Assembly: GCF_023016155.1 (NCBI RefSeq)
Contig: NZ_JALKBG010000003.1
Coordinates: 1-64,000, forward strand
Direction of reading: 5' to 3'
Length of the DNA: 64,000 nt
Origin: Aliiroseovarius sp. F20344
GTDB taxonomy: Bacteria > Pseudomonadota > Alphaproteobacteria > Rhodobacterales > Rhodobacteraceae
Below the pieces are notes generated by a model, which saw nothing but the letters and a program-made list of their open reading frames with translations, had not been told where the DNA came from and did no database searches. Of the stretch, positions 26,897-36,852 are shown piece by piece. The first letter of the stretch is position 1. The number at the start of each line of letters is the position of its first letter. Made by a program: the position numbers and the translations under genes.

Positions 26897-27813
26897 CACT
26901 TATTCCCGTCGCGGAAATCTAGCCCCATTTCCGAGTAGCGCTCTTTTTCTTCAAGCCAGTTGGGACGAACCTTCACCTGCAAAAACAGATGGATCTTGCG
27001 GCCCATAAACTCTTCTAGCTCGGCACGGGCGGATTGACTGACGGCTTTGATCGTCTCGCCCTTCTTTCCCAGAATGATGCCTTTGTGGCCATCGCGGGCG
27101 ACATAGATGATCTGGTCGACGCGGGCCGATCCATCTTTGCGCTCTTCCCAGTTTTCGGTCTCAACCGTCAGCTGATAGGGCAGTTCCTGATGTAGGCGCA
27201 GGGTCAGTTTCTCGCGTGTCATCTCGGCTGCAATCATGCGCATGGGCAGGTCGGCGATCTGGTCTTCCGGGTAGAGCCACGGGCCTTCCGGCAAGTGATC
27301 GGCCAGCCATGTGCGAAGGTCTTTCACACCATGACCTTTTTCGGCCGAGATCATAAATGTCTCAGAAAAATTGTACCGCTCGTTCAGGTCTTTCGCCAGC
27401 GCCAACAGAGCCTCTGATTGCACCCTATCGATCTTGTTGATCGCAAGCGCCACGGTGCGGCCCTTCCCGATCTCTTCCAAACCTTCAAGGATACGCTTCA
27501 CGCCGTCGGTAACACCGCGATGCGCTTCAACCAACAGGACGATGACATCCGCATCAGATGCCCCGCCCCAAGCGGCGGCCACCATGGCGCGGTCCAACCG
27601 GCGACGTGGTTGAAACAGCCCCGGCGTGTCCACAAACACGATCTGTGCATCGCCTTCGATTGCCACGCCACGGATGCGTGCGCGGGTCGTTTGAACCTTA
27701 TGCGTCACGATCGAGACCTTGGCCCCAACCATGTGATTGGTCAGCGTCGACTTGCCCGCATTGGGTTCGCCGATCAGGGCGACAAATCCCGCGCGTGTCT
27801 GAGCATCTGACAT
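26896..27813 (-). CDS. era: GTPase Era
   Basis: Era is an essential GTPase that binds the 3' end of 16S rRNA during small-subunit assembly. The 305-residue protein has G1 GEPNAGKS (residues 15-22), the switch region TRARIRGV, G3 VDTPGLFQPRRRLDRAM, G4 NKID, and the C-terminal KH domain with VARDGHKGIILGKKGETIK. It is five bases after rnc and overlaps the DUF1491 gene, keeping the classic lepB-rnc-era-recO order. Confidence 0.97.
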   Translation of the reverse strand: MSDAQTRAGFVALIGEPNAGKSTLTNHMVGAKVSIVTHKVQTTRARIRGVAIEGDAQIVFVDTPGLFQPRRRLDRAMVAAAWGGASDADVIVLLVEAHRGVTDGVKRILEGLEEIGKGRTVALAINKIDRVQSEALLALAKDLNERYNFSETFMISAEKGHGVKDLRTWLADHLPEGPWLYPEDQIADLPMRMIAAEMTREKLTLRLHQELPYQLTVETENWEERKDGSARVDQIIYVARDGHKGIILGKKGETIKAVSQSARAELEEFMGRKIHLFLQVKVRPNWLEEKERYSEMGLDFRDGNK

Positions 27814-27818
27814 GTTTT

Positions 27819-28499
27819 TTATCCTTCAACCTGCGCCAAAAGCGCCTTTGCGGCAGCCTGTTCGGCGGCACGTTTCGAATTGGCTTGCGCCGTGGCAGAT
27901 TTCCCATCAGCCAGCTGCACCTCAATGGTGAACATTGGCGCGTGGTCCGGGCCTTCGCGCCCAGTTTCAACATATTTCGGCACCGACATCTTGCGTGCTT
28001 GCGCCCATTCCTGAAGCGCGGTTTTTGCATCACGCGCATCTGCTTCAACCTTGTGAATGCGGTCACCCCAGAGGCGAAGGATCATATCGCGGGCAGGATC
28101 CAGCCCACCATCAAGATAGACCGCAGCGATGACGGCTTCCATTGCATCCCCAAGCAGCGCCAGCTTGCGCCGCCCGCCGGTCTTCATTTCAGACCGGCCC
28201 AGTTTCAGCACATCGCCCAGATCAACCTGACGGGCAACGTCTGCACAGGTTTCCTTCCGCACCAATGCATTGTAGCGCGGGGCAAGCGTTCCTTCGGGCG
28301 CATTTGGATCATCTGCCAAAAGCTTCTCGGACATAACCAGTCCAAGCACCCGGTCACCAAGAAACTCCAGCCGTTGGTTGTCAGGCCGCGTGACCGATGA
28401 AATCGACCCATGTGTGAGGGCGCGGATCAACAGGTCGGGTTTCGAAAACTCATGCCCGATACGCGCCGCGAAGGCTTGAAGATCCGCCGAGAGCTTCAC
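27819..28499 (-). CDS. rnc: Ribonuclease III
   Basis: RNase III cuts double-stranded RNA, including the rRNA precursor. The 226-residue form begins at a GTG ([18 protein letters not shown]) whose GTGA overlaps the lepB stop by four bases; a longer frame upstream exists but the coupled start is better supported. The catalytic signature is [14 protein letters not shown] (Glu/Asp pairs for metals) and the later [16 protein letters not shown]. The dsRNA-binding domain occupies the C-terminal 70 residues ([21 protein letters not shown]). Confidence 0.95.
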   Translation of the reverse strand: MKLSADLQAFAARIGHEFSKPDLLIRALTHGSISSVTRPDNQRLEFLGDRVLGLVMSEKLLADDPNAPEGTLAPRYNALVRKETCADVARQVDLGDVLKLGRSEMKTGGRRKLALLGDAMEAVIAAVYLDGGLDPARDMILRLWGDRIHKVEADARDAKTALQEWAQARKMSVPKYVETGREGPDHAPMFTIEVQLADGKSATAQANSKRAAEQAAAKALLAQVEG

Positions 28500-29275
28500 T
28501 CGATTTCCTTGAAGAAGCGGTCTGAACGCCACGTCCAGAAATATACCAATCTTTTGCCGGCAGACGAAAACATCACGCGATCCGCACGGCCCAGAAGGTA
28601 TTCAGCGGGCACGAAGCCTACGCCGCCTCGATTTCGGTGAACTCGGCTGTCCACCGAATTGTCCCGGTTATCGCCCATAAAGAAATAATGTCCTTCTGGC
28701 ACAGTGCTGACGTTCGTGTTGTCTGAAGACTGATCTCTGATGTTGAGAACCGAGTGTTCTACGCCACCGGGCAATGTTTCGATAGACTTTTCTTTTAGGC
28801 ATTCAGCCCCGTCGCCAACCGGGGAATTGTGACACTGTGGATAATTGCCAAATCGCCCCTGGGGCTGCTTCAACTCCGAGAAAGTTCCGTCAGGTGTTTG
28901 AACCGCTTCTTCCCCATTCACGAACACAACCCCGTTTTTCACTTGGACCTTGTCACCCGGCAAACCAATAACGCGCTTAACGTAATCGACATTTAGCGTC
29001 GGATGGCGGAACACCACCACATCGCCGCGCTCAGGCTCTCCGGCGAAAATGCGTCCCGAGATCGGGCAGCTTGAGAACGGGCAGGAATGCTTGGAATAGC
29101 CATAGGCCATTTTGTTCACGAACAGAAAGTCGCCAATCAGCAGGGTATCTTTCATCGACCCCGAGGGGATCCAGAATGGTTGAAAAAACAGCGTGCGGAA
29201 GATTCCGGCGATGATCAGCGCCCAGAAGATCGTCTTAACGTTCTCCCACAGGCCATCTTTCTGCTTCTCGGTCAT
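28496..29275 (-). CDS. lepB: Signal peptidase I
   Basis: LepB removes signal peptides from exported proteins at the outer face of the inner membrane. The 259-residue protein has one N-terminal membrane helix (about 13-33), the catalytic serine in [10 protein letters not shown] (S40) and the catalytic lysine in [11 protein letters not shown] (K100). The later signature [11 protein letters not shown] is present (box E). A small insertion with two cysteines ([12 protein letters not shown], residues 63-74) follows box B, as in other alphaproteobacterial LepB. A 115-base gap separates it from acpS. Confidence 0.96.
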   Translation of the reverse strand: MTEKQKDGLWENVKTIFWALIIAGIFRTLFFQPFWIPSGSMKDTLLIGDFLFVNKMAYGYSKHSCPFSSCPISGRIFAGEPERGDVVVFRHPTLNVDYVKRVIGLPGDKVQVKNGVVFVNGEEAVQTPDGTFSELKQPQGRFGNYPQCHNSPVGDGAECLKEKSIETLPGGVEHSVLNIRDQSSDNTNVSTVPEGHYFFMGDNRDNSVDSRVHRNRGGVGFVPAEYLLGRADRVMFSSAGKRLVYFWTWRSDRFFKEIE

Positions 29276-29390
29276 GTAGCTGCCTTTTATCTGTCAGGCC
29301 ACAGGGGCCGAAATCTGTTGTGGGCGATATGGGCGGATGGGGGGCAGGAGTCAAGTTTCGCCCGCCGATTAGGCGGCTTTGGCCGGGGTT

Positions 29391-29789
29391 TTAAGCGGGT
29401 CGCGCCTCAATCACCACAAATGCCTGCGCCCAAGGGTGATCATCCGTTAGGGTGACGTGAATCACGGCCTCGTGCCCGTCTGGCGTCATCTCGTCCAAAC
29501 GTTCCTTGGCCCAGCCTGTCACCTCCATCACAGGTTGGCCTGAACGCAGGTTTGAAACCGCCATGTCGCGCCAGCTGATCCCCATGGCAAGCCCAGTTCC
29601 AAGCGCTTTGGAACACGCCTCTTTCGCCGCCCAACGCTTGGCAAGCGTTCCAGCTTCATCTTTGCGACGCGCGGCTTTGGCCAATTCGCGTTCGGTAAAG
29701 ACACGATTGCGGAAACGATCGCCGAAGCGTTCCAGAGTACCCTGAATCCGTTCGATATTCGCAAGGTCTGTACCGATGCCAAGGATCAT
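29391..29789 (-). CDS. acpS: Holo-[acyl-carrier-protein] synthase
   Basis: AcpS transfers 4'-phosphopantetheine from CoA to apo-ACP. The 132-residue protein starts [15 protein letters not shown] with the metal-binding Asp8, and has [15 protein letters not shown] with the second metal ligand Glu57. Length is normal. Its start overlaps the LysE-family gene by four bases (ATGA); in many relatives acpS directly follows pdxJ. Confidence 0.95.
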   Translation of the reverse strand: MILGIGTDLANIERIQGTLERFGDRFRNRVFTERELAKAARRKDEAGTLAKRWAAKEACSKALGTGLAMGISWRDMAVSNLRSGQPVMEVTGWAKERLDEMTPDGHEAVIHVTLTDDHPWAQAFVVIEARPA

Positions 29790-30409
29790 TCGGTACGCAC
29801 CGTTAGTATTTTCAAACTTGCCGCTCCAAACAGAGCTGCGAACGCGAGCTCAAACCAACGCCGTGCATCACGGTATATCGAGACAGCTTTTGGGGTAGAG
29901 AACAGATATGCGTATCCAATGAAAACCAGAATGCCCCCGGTATAAAGAAAGGCAAACATGCCAGCGATATGCGCTCCCGGTGCGGACGGAGGCAGGATGA
30001 TTGAGAAAACCGCCCCCCACGACAAAATCGCTTTGGGGTTGGTCAAATGTACCAGAGCACCCTTTTTGAAAGCAGCTACTCGCGATCCTTTGGCGACGGC
30101 ACCTTCATCAATAGTATTCACAGTAAATGCGGACCTCAGGGACCTGATTGCAAGATACAGCAGATAGGCAGCGCCTGCATATTTAATGGTTGCGAACAGC
30201 CAACCATAAGACAGCATCAGCGCTCCCATCCCGAGAGCCGCTGTAATTCCCCAGAAAGCGCCGCCAGCTAGGATGCCCAAAGCAAATGCAACACCTTGTT
30301 GCCGTCCTTCTGACATCGAGGTCGCTGCAATACCCAGCGTCGCTGGCCCGGGCGAGGCTCCGGCCAAGACCCATCCGACCCATACGATGGCAAGCTCGAA
30401 CCCACTCAT
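29786..30409 (-). CDS. LysE family transporter
   Basis: LysE/RhtB proteins export amino acids and related metabolites. This 207-residue member has five or six membrane helices and the N-terminal motif [23 protein letters not shown], with the conserved SPGP turn, then [14 protein letters not shown]-like (here [14 protein letters not shown]) and [13 protein letters not shown]. The substrate cannot be told. It is inserted between pdxJ and acpS, overlapping both by four bases, so it is fully part of the operon although it is not a usual member of this conserved run. Confidence 0.88.
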   Translation of the reverse strand: MSGFELAIVWVGWVLAGASPGPATLGIAATSMSEGRQQGVAFALGILAGGAFWGITAALGMGALMLSYGWLFATIKYAGAAYLLYLAIRSLRSAFTVNTIDEGAVAKGSRVAAFKKGALVHLTNPKAILSWGAVFSIILPPSAPGAHIAGMFAFLYTGGILVFIGYAYLFSTPKAVSIYRDARRWFELAFAALFGAASLKILTVRTE

Positions 30410-31158
30410 CCCCGCGCCTCATCCATCAGGCGGCGCATTTCGGCGATGGCATCGGGCAATCCGCGAAAAATGGATTCGCCAATTAGGAAATGGCCGATGT
30501 TCAATTCAACCACTTCTGGCATGGCCGCGATGGGCGCCACCGTGTCATATGTCAGGCCGTGGCCCGCGTGAACTTCAAGACCCAGTGAATGCGCAAACGC
30601 CGCGCCTTCACGCAAGCGTTCTAGTTCTGCGTCACGTTTTTCGAACTCGCCTTCTGCGTGGAAATCGCAATAGGCCCCAGTGTGTAGCTCGACAACTGCA
30701 GCCCCAATCTGGGCCGAGGCCTTGATCTGATCGGCATCTGCATCAATGAACATGGACACACGGCACCCAGCGTCCCGCAGCGGTACGATATAGTCCCCCA
30801 AACGATTGTCATTGCGTGCAACGTCCAACCCCCCCTCAGTCGTCAGTTCCTCGCGCTTTTCGGGCACGAGGCAGACCGCATGGGGTTTGTAGCGTAGCGC
30901 AATCGCCTGCATTTCATCAGTTGCGGCACATTCAAAGTTCAAAGGCACCGTCAAGGCGGCCATCAGGCCATCGATGTCTTCGTCGCGAATATGGCGGCGG
31001 TCTTCGCGCAGATGTGCTGTAATGCCATCTGCGCCGGCCTCTTGCGCCAGCTCGGCCGAACGCACCGGATCAGGATAAGCTGACCCACGTGCGTTGCGCA
31101 CAGTCGCCACGTGGTCAATGTTCACGCCAAGCCGAAGCTTGTCAGCTGTCTGAGTCAT
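30406..31158 (-). CDS. pdxJ: Pyridoxine 5'-phosphate synthase
   Basis: PdxJ condenses 3-amino-2-oxopropyl phosphate with 1-deoxyxylulose 5-phosphate to give pyridoxine 5'-phosphate, in the DXP-dependent B6 route. The 250-residue TIM barrel has [16 protein letters not shown] near the N terminus (catalytic His), [34 protein letters not shown] (catalytic Glu) and [11 protein letters not shown]. It is 36 bases downstream of the DUF2062 gene and overlaps the LysE gene by four bases. Confidence 0.97.
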   Translation of the reverse strand: MTQTADKLRLGVNIDHVATVRNARGSAYPDPVRSAELAQEAGADGITAHLREDRRHIRDEDIDGLMAALTVPLNFECAATDEMQAIALRYKPHAVCLVPEKREELTTEGGLDVARNDNRLGDYIVPLRDAGCRVSMFIDADADQIKASAQIGAAVVELHTGAYCDFHAEGEFEKRDAELERLREGAAFAHSLGLEVHAGHGLTYDTVAPIAAMPEVVELNIGHFLIGESIFRGLPDAIAEMRRLMDEARG

Positions 31159-31194
31159 ATCCGTGTTCCTAAACTAGTTCCGTTTGGAAAAGTG

Positions 31195-31842
31195 TTACTC
31201 GTTTTTCGTGGGACCGCCATCCCCGGAAAACCGTTCGGCCATACGTTTTTCATATCGGGCCTTCAGCTTCTTGATCCGGCGGCGCTGATAGGCATGGATC
31301 AGAGGATTGGCCAGGATGTAGGCGGAAATGCCAGCAACAAATCCGGGGATTAGACAGCCCACCAGATACGGCAGAAAAACCCGATCATAAAAGCGGCTCA
31401 GCTTTGACCAATCCGCGGAGGCTTCGGTGAACATCGCTTTGAGGTTGCTCCATAAATCATTGGTAGCGGCGGCGAAACTGGAAACGATTTCAGGAAGATG
31501 GACCGTAACCTCGTGCCCCAACATAGCATGACCCAGATTGACCGACAGTTCAGCAATCAGCGGGAAAGTGATGGGGTTGCCAATGAAGGTCGCCAATAGT
31601 GAAGCGAGTACATTTCCGCGCAAAAGCCATGACAGAATGGCCGCTGTCAGAAAGTGTAGCCCGTAAAACGGGGTGAATGACGCAAACACACCAGCTGCGA
31701 TCCCGCGCGAGATCCGATGCGCAGGATCAGGAAGGCGTCGAAGCCGATGGATCACATATTGTGCTGCACGATACCACCCGCCGCGCGGATAGAAGAACTC
31801 CGCTACGATTCGCAAATACGATCGCGGGTTTCGTTTAAACAC
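31195..31842 (-). CDS. DUF2062 domain membrane protein
   Basis: The 215-residue protein carries a DUF2062 domain: HRISRGIAAGVFASFTPFYGLHFLTAA (first part near 40-60) and RGNVLASLLATFIGNPITFPLI are its marks. Three or four membrane segments are likely. Function is unknown; related proteins are found beside lipid or sugar genes. It is 33 bases downstream of the rsh gene and 36 upstream of pdxJ, a position I recognise from Rhodobacteraceae. The C-terminal tail is strongly basic (RRRIKKLKARYEKRM), cytoplasmic by the positive-inside rule. Confidence 0.82.
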   Translation of the reverse strand: MFKRNPRSYLRIVAEFFYPRGGWYRAAQYVIHRLRRLPDPAHRISRGIAAGVFASFTPFYGLHFLTAAILSWLLRGNVLASLLATFIGNPITFPLIAELSVNLGHAMLGHEVTVHLPEIVSSFAAATNDLWSNLKAMFTEASADWSKLSRFYDRVFLPYLVGCLIPGFVAGISAYILANPLIHAYQRRRIKKLKARYEKRMAERFSGDGGPTKNE

Positions 31843-31875
31843 CTGTGCTTCCTTTGGCCTGCCCTAGCGGGTTGA

Positions 31876-34020
31876 TTATGGTTTACGTGTAATATCCCGA
31901 TGCCGCTGCACCGTCGCCACGTCGCTGTCTGCCTCAAGCGCAAGCATGATGGCATGTAAATGTTCGACATCCCTAAGCTGAACATCGACGATCAGGCGGT
32001 AGAAATCCGGTTTCCGGTCCTCAAACCGTAGGTCCGAGATATTGGCCTTCTGTTCGCCAATCAAGGTGCAGATGCGCCCAAGTACCCCAGCGTCATTCGA
32101 AATCGTTAATTCGATGCTTACGATGTGGATGGCTGGGTGCTTGCCCGAATGCCAATGCAGATCCACCCAGCGCGAGCTGTCATCATCAAGTTCGGCCAAG
32201 GCGTCGCAGTCGATCGTGTGCACCATCACACCCTTACCGCGATACGAAATACCGACAATTCGTTCGCCCGGCACCGGTTGGCAGCATTGGGCCGGGGCGA
32301 AGTCCTGACCGGCGGCCAGACCAACCACGGCGACATCACCGTCGATTTCGTCACCTTCCTGATCCGCTTCGGGATACAGAATGCCGACAACATCGCGCGC
32401 CTGAAGTTCAGCCGAGCCAAGACGGGCCAAAAGCTCGTCCGTATCTTTCAGTCGCAACTGTTTGGCGGCGGTGGAAAGGGCCTTATCGCTCACTTTCCGT
32501 CCAACATGTTCAAACGCTAGGCGCGCAAGTTCGTGGCCCAAGCGAACATAGCGTTCGCGGTCGTCGTTGCGCAACTTCTTGCGGATCGCAGCCTTGGCAC
32601 GACCGGTCACAACAATATCGATCCATGTCGCCTGCGGGCTTTGGCCTTCTGCGGTCATAATCTCGACCGACTGACCGTTCTTGATGCGGGTCCAGAGTGG
32701 TACGCGAATGCCATCGACTTTGGCACCAACGCAACTGTCGCCAATGCGCGTGTGGATGGCATAGGCGAAGTCCAAAGGTGTCGCTCCGCGCGGCAGTTTG
32801 ACCACTTCACCCTTCGGGGTGAAGCAGAACACTTGGTCTTGGTACATCTCAAGCTTCACATGCTCGAGGAATTCGTCGTGGTCGTCGGCTGCTTCAAACC
32901 GTTCGGTAAGGGACGAGATCCACTTGGCCGGATCAACGGCAAACGGGTTTTCCACCCTGATCCCGTCGCGGTATGACCAATGTGCCGCCACCCCGGTTTC
33001 GGCAACCTCATGCATCTCGCGTGTACGGATCTGAACTTCAACACGTTTGCCGTCGCGGCCAGACACTGTGGTGTGGATCGACCGGTAGCCATTGGATTTC
33101 GGTTGGCTGATGTAGTCTTTGAAACGGCCTGGAACAGCGCGCCAGCGTTGGTGGATCGCGCCAAGCACACGATAGCAATCTGCATTGGTTTCGGTGATCA
33201 CACGGAACCCATATGTGTCAGACAGGCGCGAGAAGCTCTGCCCTTTCTCCTCCATCTTACGCCAGATGGAGTAGGGCTTTTTCGCACGCCCAAACACCGT
33301 CGCTTCGATGCCTGCTTTATCAAGCTCCAGCCGAATGTCACCGGTGATCTTTTCGATCACATCACCGCTTTCCTTCTGAAGGCGAAGAAAGCGTCGCATG
33401 ATTGAACTGCGCCCTTCCGGGTTCAGAACGTGAAACGCCAAATCCTCCAGCTCTTCCCGCATCCACTGCATCCCCATGCGACCAGCAAGAGGGGCGTAGA
33501 TGTCCATCGTTTCGCGCGATTTCTGCACTTGCTTGTCCGGGCGCATGGCCTTGATCGTGCGCATATTGTGCAGACGGTCGGCGAGCTTCACCAAGATCAC
33601 GCGCATGTCCTTGGACATGGCCATAAAGAGCTTGCGGAAGTTTTCAGCCTGTTTCGTCTCGGACGAAGACAGCTGAAGATTGGTTAGCTTGGTGACACCA
33701 TCGACCAGCTCGGCAATCTCTTTGCCAAACAGTTCAGCGACTTCGCCATAGGTCGACCCGGTATCTTCAATCGTGTCGTGCAAAAAGGCAGTGACGATCG
33801 TTGCGTCGTCCAACTGCATATCCGCCAGAATTTCGGCCACCGCGAAGGGATGCGTGTAATAGGGATCGCCGGAATGGCGATACTGCCCAAAATGCATTTG
33901 GCCGCCATATTCAAAGGCGGCCATAAGCAGGTCCGAGTTGGACTTTGGATTGTAGGTCGAAATGCGTTCGATCAGACCGTCGATATCGAGATCAACAAGC
34001 TCGTCTTTCCAGCTCGTCAC
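31876..34020 (-). CDS. rsh: Bifunctional (p)ppGpp synthetase/hydrolase (RelA/SpoT homologue)
   Basis: Rsh makes and degrades the stringent-response alarmone (p)ppGpp. Of 714 residues, the N-terminal HD hydrolase domain is intact (YTHPFAVAEI, then FLHDTIEDTG with HD at 81-82), followed by the synthetase domain (RLSDTYGFRVIT, FKDYISQPKSNGYRSIHTTV start), TGS (about 385-445; FTPKGEVVKLPRGATPLDFAYAIHT start), and a C-terminal ACT domain (about 640-705). Both activities are therefore expected. The start is GTG (34020). rpoZ lies 25 bases upstream, an arrangement that pairs a (p)ppGpp-responsive RNA polymerase subunit with the enzyme. Confidence 0.95.
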   Translation of the reverse strand: MTSWKDELVDLDIDGLIERISTYNPKSNSDLLMAAFEYGGQMHFGQYRHSGDPYYTHPFAVAEILADMQLDDATIVTAFLHDTIEDTGSTYGEVAELFGKEIAELVDGVTKLTNLQLSSSETKQAENFRKLFMAMSKDMRVILVKLADRLHNMRTIKAMRPDKQVQKSRETMDIYAPLAGRMGMQWMREELEDLAFHVLNPEGRSSIMRRFLRLQKESGDVIEKITGDIRLELDKAGIEATVFGRAKKPYSIWRKMEEKGQSFSRLSDTYGFRVITETNADCYRVLGAIHQRWRAVPGRFKDYISQPKSNGYRSIHTTVSGRDGKRVEVQIRTREMHEVAETGVAAHWSYRDGIRVENPFAVDPAKWISSLTERFEAADDHDEFLEHVKLEMYQDQVFCFTPKGEVVKLPRGATPLDFAYAIHTRIGDSCVGAKVDGIRVPLWTRIKNGQSVEIMTAEGQSPQATWIDIVVTGRAKAAIRKKLRNDDRERYVRLGHELARLAFEHVGRKVSDKALSTAAKQLRLKDTDELLARLGSAELQARDVVGILYPEADQEGDEIDGDVAVVGLAAGQDFAPAQCCQPVPGERIVGISYRGKGVMVHTIDCDALAELDDDSSRWVDLHWHSGKHPAIHIVSIELTISNDAGVLGRICTLIGEQKANISDLRFEDRKPDFYRLIVDVQLRDVEHLHAIMLALEADSDVATVQRHRDITRKP

Positions 34021-34045
34021 TCGTGACGCCCCCGTTCGCTTTCGC

Positions 34046-34402
34046 TTAGCCCTGACCCTGCGCTTCCATCAGCGCACGCAGCAGCTTTTCTTCCGACATA
34101 TCATCGTCTGCTGGCTTATCAGCAGATTCAGCACCCATAAGCAGCGCCATGCTGTCTTCTTCGGGTTCATCCACCTCGATCTGAGTCTGGTGGTTTTCGA
34201 TCATGCGTTCGCGCAGCTCGTCCGCCGTCTGGGTTTCATCTGCGATTTCGCGCAGCGCCACAACGGGGTTCTTATCATTGTCGCGATCAACAGTGATCTC
34301 GGCACCTGCCGAAATTTCACGCGCACGATGCGATGCCAGCATCACCAGATCAAACCGGTTCGGCACTTTATCTACGCAATCTTCAACCGTCACACGGGCC
34401 AT
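34046..34402 (-). CDS. rpoZ: RNA polymerase omega subunit
   Basis: Omega helps RNA polymerase assembly and, with beta prime, forms a ppGpp-binding site in proteobacteria. The 118-residue protein starts [30 protein letters not shown], of which residues 1-20 are diagnostic, followed by the [11 protein letters not shown] segment. The C-terminal third is acidic and variable, usual for alphaproteobacteria. It lies just upstream of rsh. Confidence 0.95.
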   Translation of the reverse strand: MARVTVEDCVDKVPNRFDLVMLASHRAREISAGAEITVDRDNDKNPVVALREIADETQTADELRERMIENHQTQIEVDEPEEDSMALLMGAESADKPADDDMSEEKLLRALMEAQGQG

Positions 34403-34483
34403 GTCAGCTCTATTCCTTGCAAGGGGATGTGAAACGTCTGTCTATGACTCTGAAAACGCAATGACAAGCCCAAACGCCCGATT

Positions 34484-35080
34484 TCACGTCAATTCAAAGG
34501 GTGAAACCTCACTTTTTGCGGCATCGGACAGCGCATCTGCCATATCTTTGATGGTTTGACCCAGAACTGGATGCCGCCAATCCGGCCATACTTCGGCCAG
34601 AGGAATCAGAGCAAACGCCCGATCTTGAAGGCGCGGATGGGGCAAAATCAACTGCTCTGGCGCTTGCTTCATTTGCTCTTCAATTGGCAAGTTCATCCAA
34701 TAGCTGAACGCATCACGATCCGGCAGGACCAGTTCTTCATAGGCAATGAGATCGATATCCAGCGTCCTCTGCGACCAACGTGAGGGTCTTTCCCGCCCAA
34801 ACTCATCTTCAATTTCGTGCAGCTTTTTCAGTAGAATTTCAGCCGAAATTTCCACCTCTAATAGCGCAGCGACATTGATGAAATCCGGCCCGGCACCCGC
34901 CGGAAAGCAAGCTGTGCTATAATATCTACTATTGGAGGTGATTCTCAGGCCTCGATCTGCAAAACTATTTAAGGCATCGCGTACAAGACGCGCAGAATCC
35001 GATAGCGCAAACGTTACGTTACTTCCCAGAAGAACTAACGCTTTTGTATAGGTTTTTTGAGGATTTTTTGCTTGCGGCAC
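34484..35080 (-). CDS. folK: 2-amino-4-hydroxy-6-hydroxymethyldihydropteridine diphosphokinase
   Basis: FolK transfers pyrophosphate from ATP to hydroxymethyl-dihydropterin in folate synthesis. The 198-residue product has LLGSNVTF near residue 17-24, the substrate loop SRYYSTACFPAGAGPDFINVAAL (first half near 52-62), and the signature RWSQRTLDIDLIAYEEL, then LILPHPRLQDRAFALIPLAEV. A stretch of about 20 residues between the two last motifs (DAFSYWMNLPIEEQMKQ) is longer than in E. coli. It heads the long minus-strand run and is divergent from the NYN-domain gene. Confidence 0.93.
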   Translation of the reverse strand: MPQAKNPQKTYTKALVLLGSNVTFALSDSARLVRDALNSFADRGLRITSNSRYYSTACFPAGAGPDFINVAALLEVEISAEILLKKLHEIEDEFGRERPSRWSQRTLDIDLIAYEELVLPDRDAFSYWMNLPIEEQMKQAPEQLILPHPRLQDRAFALIPLAEVWPDWRHPVLGQTIKDMADALSDAAKSEVSPFELT

Positions 35081-35182
35081 AGCGCGCGTTCCCTAGATTG
35101 CATTAAGTGTTTGCTTCGTTAAGTGATTTCAATCCTACCACTCACGGAATTGCTCGGCGAAGAGAATTAGAAAGGATAATTA

Positions 35183-35740
35183 ATGTTCTATCGCGACGAG
35201 CGACTTGCGCTTTTTATCGATGGATCCAACCTTTACGCGGCCGCCAAGTCGCTGGGGTTTGATATCGATTATAAGCTGCTTCGCCAAGAATTTATGCGGC
35301 GTGGCAAGCTGTTACGCGCATTCTACTATACCGCCTTGCTGGAGAATGACGAATATTCCCCCATTCGCCCGCTGGTGGACTGGCTGCATTACAACGGCTT
35401 CTCAATGGTAACGAAGCCCGCCAAGGAATACACCGATTCCATGGGGCGCCGGAAAGTCAAAGGCAACATGGACATCGAACTGGCCGTGGATGCGCTTGAA
35501 CTGGCCGACCACATCGACCACGCGGTCCTATTTTCAGGCGATGGCGATTTCCGCCCTCTTGTCGCTGCACTTCAGCGAAAAGGTGTGCGCGTTTCGGTCG
35601 TGTCCACCATTCGCAGCCAGCCTCCGATGATTGCAGACGAACTGCGCCGCCAAGCCGATAACTTCATCGAGCTGGACGAGCTGAAAGATGTTGTAGGCCG
35701 ACCACCGCGCGAGTTTGATGGCGGTGAAGACCAAGACTAA
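35183..35740 (+). CDS. NYN domain (LabA/DUF88 family) protein
   Basis: The 185-residue protein is a NYN/PIN-like putative nuclease. The conserved acidic residues are visible in LFIDGSNLYAAAK (Asp near 13), KGNMDIELAVDALELAD and LFSGDGDFRPLVAALQRKG, followed by GVRVSVVST. These would bind metal for RNA cleavage; a target is unknown. AAAGGA precedes the ATG. The divergent promoter region with folK contains TTAAGTG twice (35103-35109 and 35119-35125). It ends in a clear terminator. Confidence 0.87.
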   Translation: MFYRDERLALFIDGSNLYAAAKSLGFDIDYKLLRQEFMRRGKLLRAFYYTALLENDEYSPIRPLVDWLHYNGFSMVTKPAKEYTDSMGRRKVKGNMDIELAVDALELADHIDHAVLFSGDGDFRPLVAALQRKGVRVSVVSTIRSQPPMIADELRRQADNFIELDELKDVVGRPPREFDGGEDQD

Positions 35741-35747
35741 TCCCGAT

Positions 35748-35779
35748 CAGGCCGAAGCAACCGCTTCGGCCTGTTTCCT
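35748..35779 (+). terminator. Rho-independent terminator after NYN gene
   Basis: CAGGCCGAAGC pairs perfectly with GCTTCGGCCTG over an AACC loop, followed by TTTCCTTTC, seven bases after the stop codon. Confidence 0.8.
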
Positions 35780-35843
35780 TTCTGGGGTGGCTCTGGACGC
35801 CCGGATCGAAAACCCTTACCTCTGACGCTGATCGGAGGACGCT

Positions 35844-36803
35844 ATGACCAAACCCGCCCTGACATTGTATCTCGCCGCACCAAACGGCTTTTGCGCTGGT
35901 GTTGATCGCGCCATCAAGATTGTCGAAATGGCGATCGAGAAATGGGGCGCGCCCATCTATGTCCGCCATGAAATTGTGCATAACAAGTTTGTCGTGGATG
36001 GTTTGCGTGAAAAGGGGGCTGTTTTTGTTGAAGAGCTGACCGAATGCCCCGATGACCGCCCGGTCATCTTCTCAGCACATGGTGTGGCAAAGTCGGTTCC
36101 CGCCGAAGCGTCGCGCCGCGAAATGGTCTTTGTAGACGCGACCTGCCCGCTTGTCTCAAAGGTCCATATCGAGGCTGAACGGCACCACGAAGCCGGTCTG
36201 CAGATGGTCATGATCGGACATACCGGCCACCCCGAGACAGTCGGCACCATGGGCCAATTGCCCGACGGTGAAGTCCTGCTTGTCGAAACGGTTGAAGACG
36301 TGGCCACCTTGACACCACGCGACCCCGAACAGCTGGCCTATATCACGCAAACCACTTTGTCTGTGGATGACACAGCCGGAATCGTCGCGGCCCTTCGCGA
36401 ACGCTTCCCCGCCATTGTTGGCCCCCACAAAGAAGACATCTGTTACGCCACGACAAACCGCCAACACGCGGTCAAAGCGGTTGCGCCGAAGTCAGATGCG
36501 CTTCTGGTAATCGGAGCGCCAAACAGCTCGAACTCGCGCCGCTTGGTTGAAGTCGCCCGCGCAAACGGGTGCGACTATTCAATGCTTGTTCAACGTGCCT
36601 CTGAAATTGATTGGCGTTCGCTGGAAGGCATCCGCACCGTCGGACTTACGGCCGGCGCGTCAGCCCCTCAGGTGCTGGTGGATGAAGTCATTGACGCGTT
36701 CAAAGATCGCTATGATGTGACTGTTGAGCTTGTTGAAACTGCGCAAGAAAACATTGAGTTCAAAGTGCCCCGCGTGCTGCGCGAGACATCAGGTGCCGCA
36801 TGA
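35844..36803 (+). CDS. ispH: 4-hydroxy-3-methylbut-2-enyl diphosphate reductase
   Basis: IspH is the last enzyme of the MEP isoprenoid pathway, giving IPP and DMAPP. The 319-residue protein has the three [4Fe-4S] cysteines: C17 in [12 protein letters not shown], one in [11 protein letters not shown], and one in [10 protein letters not shown]. The substrate motif [13 protein letters not shown] and the C-terminal [17 protein letters not shown] are present. GGAGG lies six bases upstream of the ATG. It is followed on the same strand by a methyltransferase and rnhA. Confidence 0.97.
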   Translation: MTKPALTLYLAAPNGFCAGVDRAIKIVEMAIEKWGAPIYVRHEIVHNKFVVDGLREKGAVFVEELTECPDDRPVIFSAHGVAKSVPAEASRREMVFVDATCPLVSKVHIEAERHHEAGLQMVMIGHTGHPETVGTMGQLPDGEVLLVETVEDVATLTPRDPEQLAYITQTTLSVDDTAGIVAALRERFPAIVGPHKEDICYATTNRQHAVKAVAPKSDALLVIGAPNSSNSRRLVEVARANGCDYSMLVQRASEIDWRSLEGIRTVGLTAGASAPQVLVDEVIDAFKDRYDVTVELVETAQENIEFKVPRVLRETSGAA

Positions 36804-36852
36804 CGTCATCAGGCTCTACGGTTGACCAGTTGTCCGTGGCATTGAAACGCTT

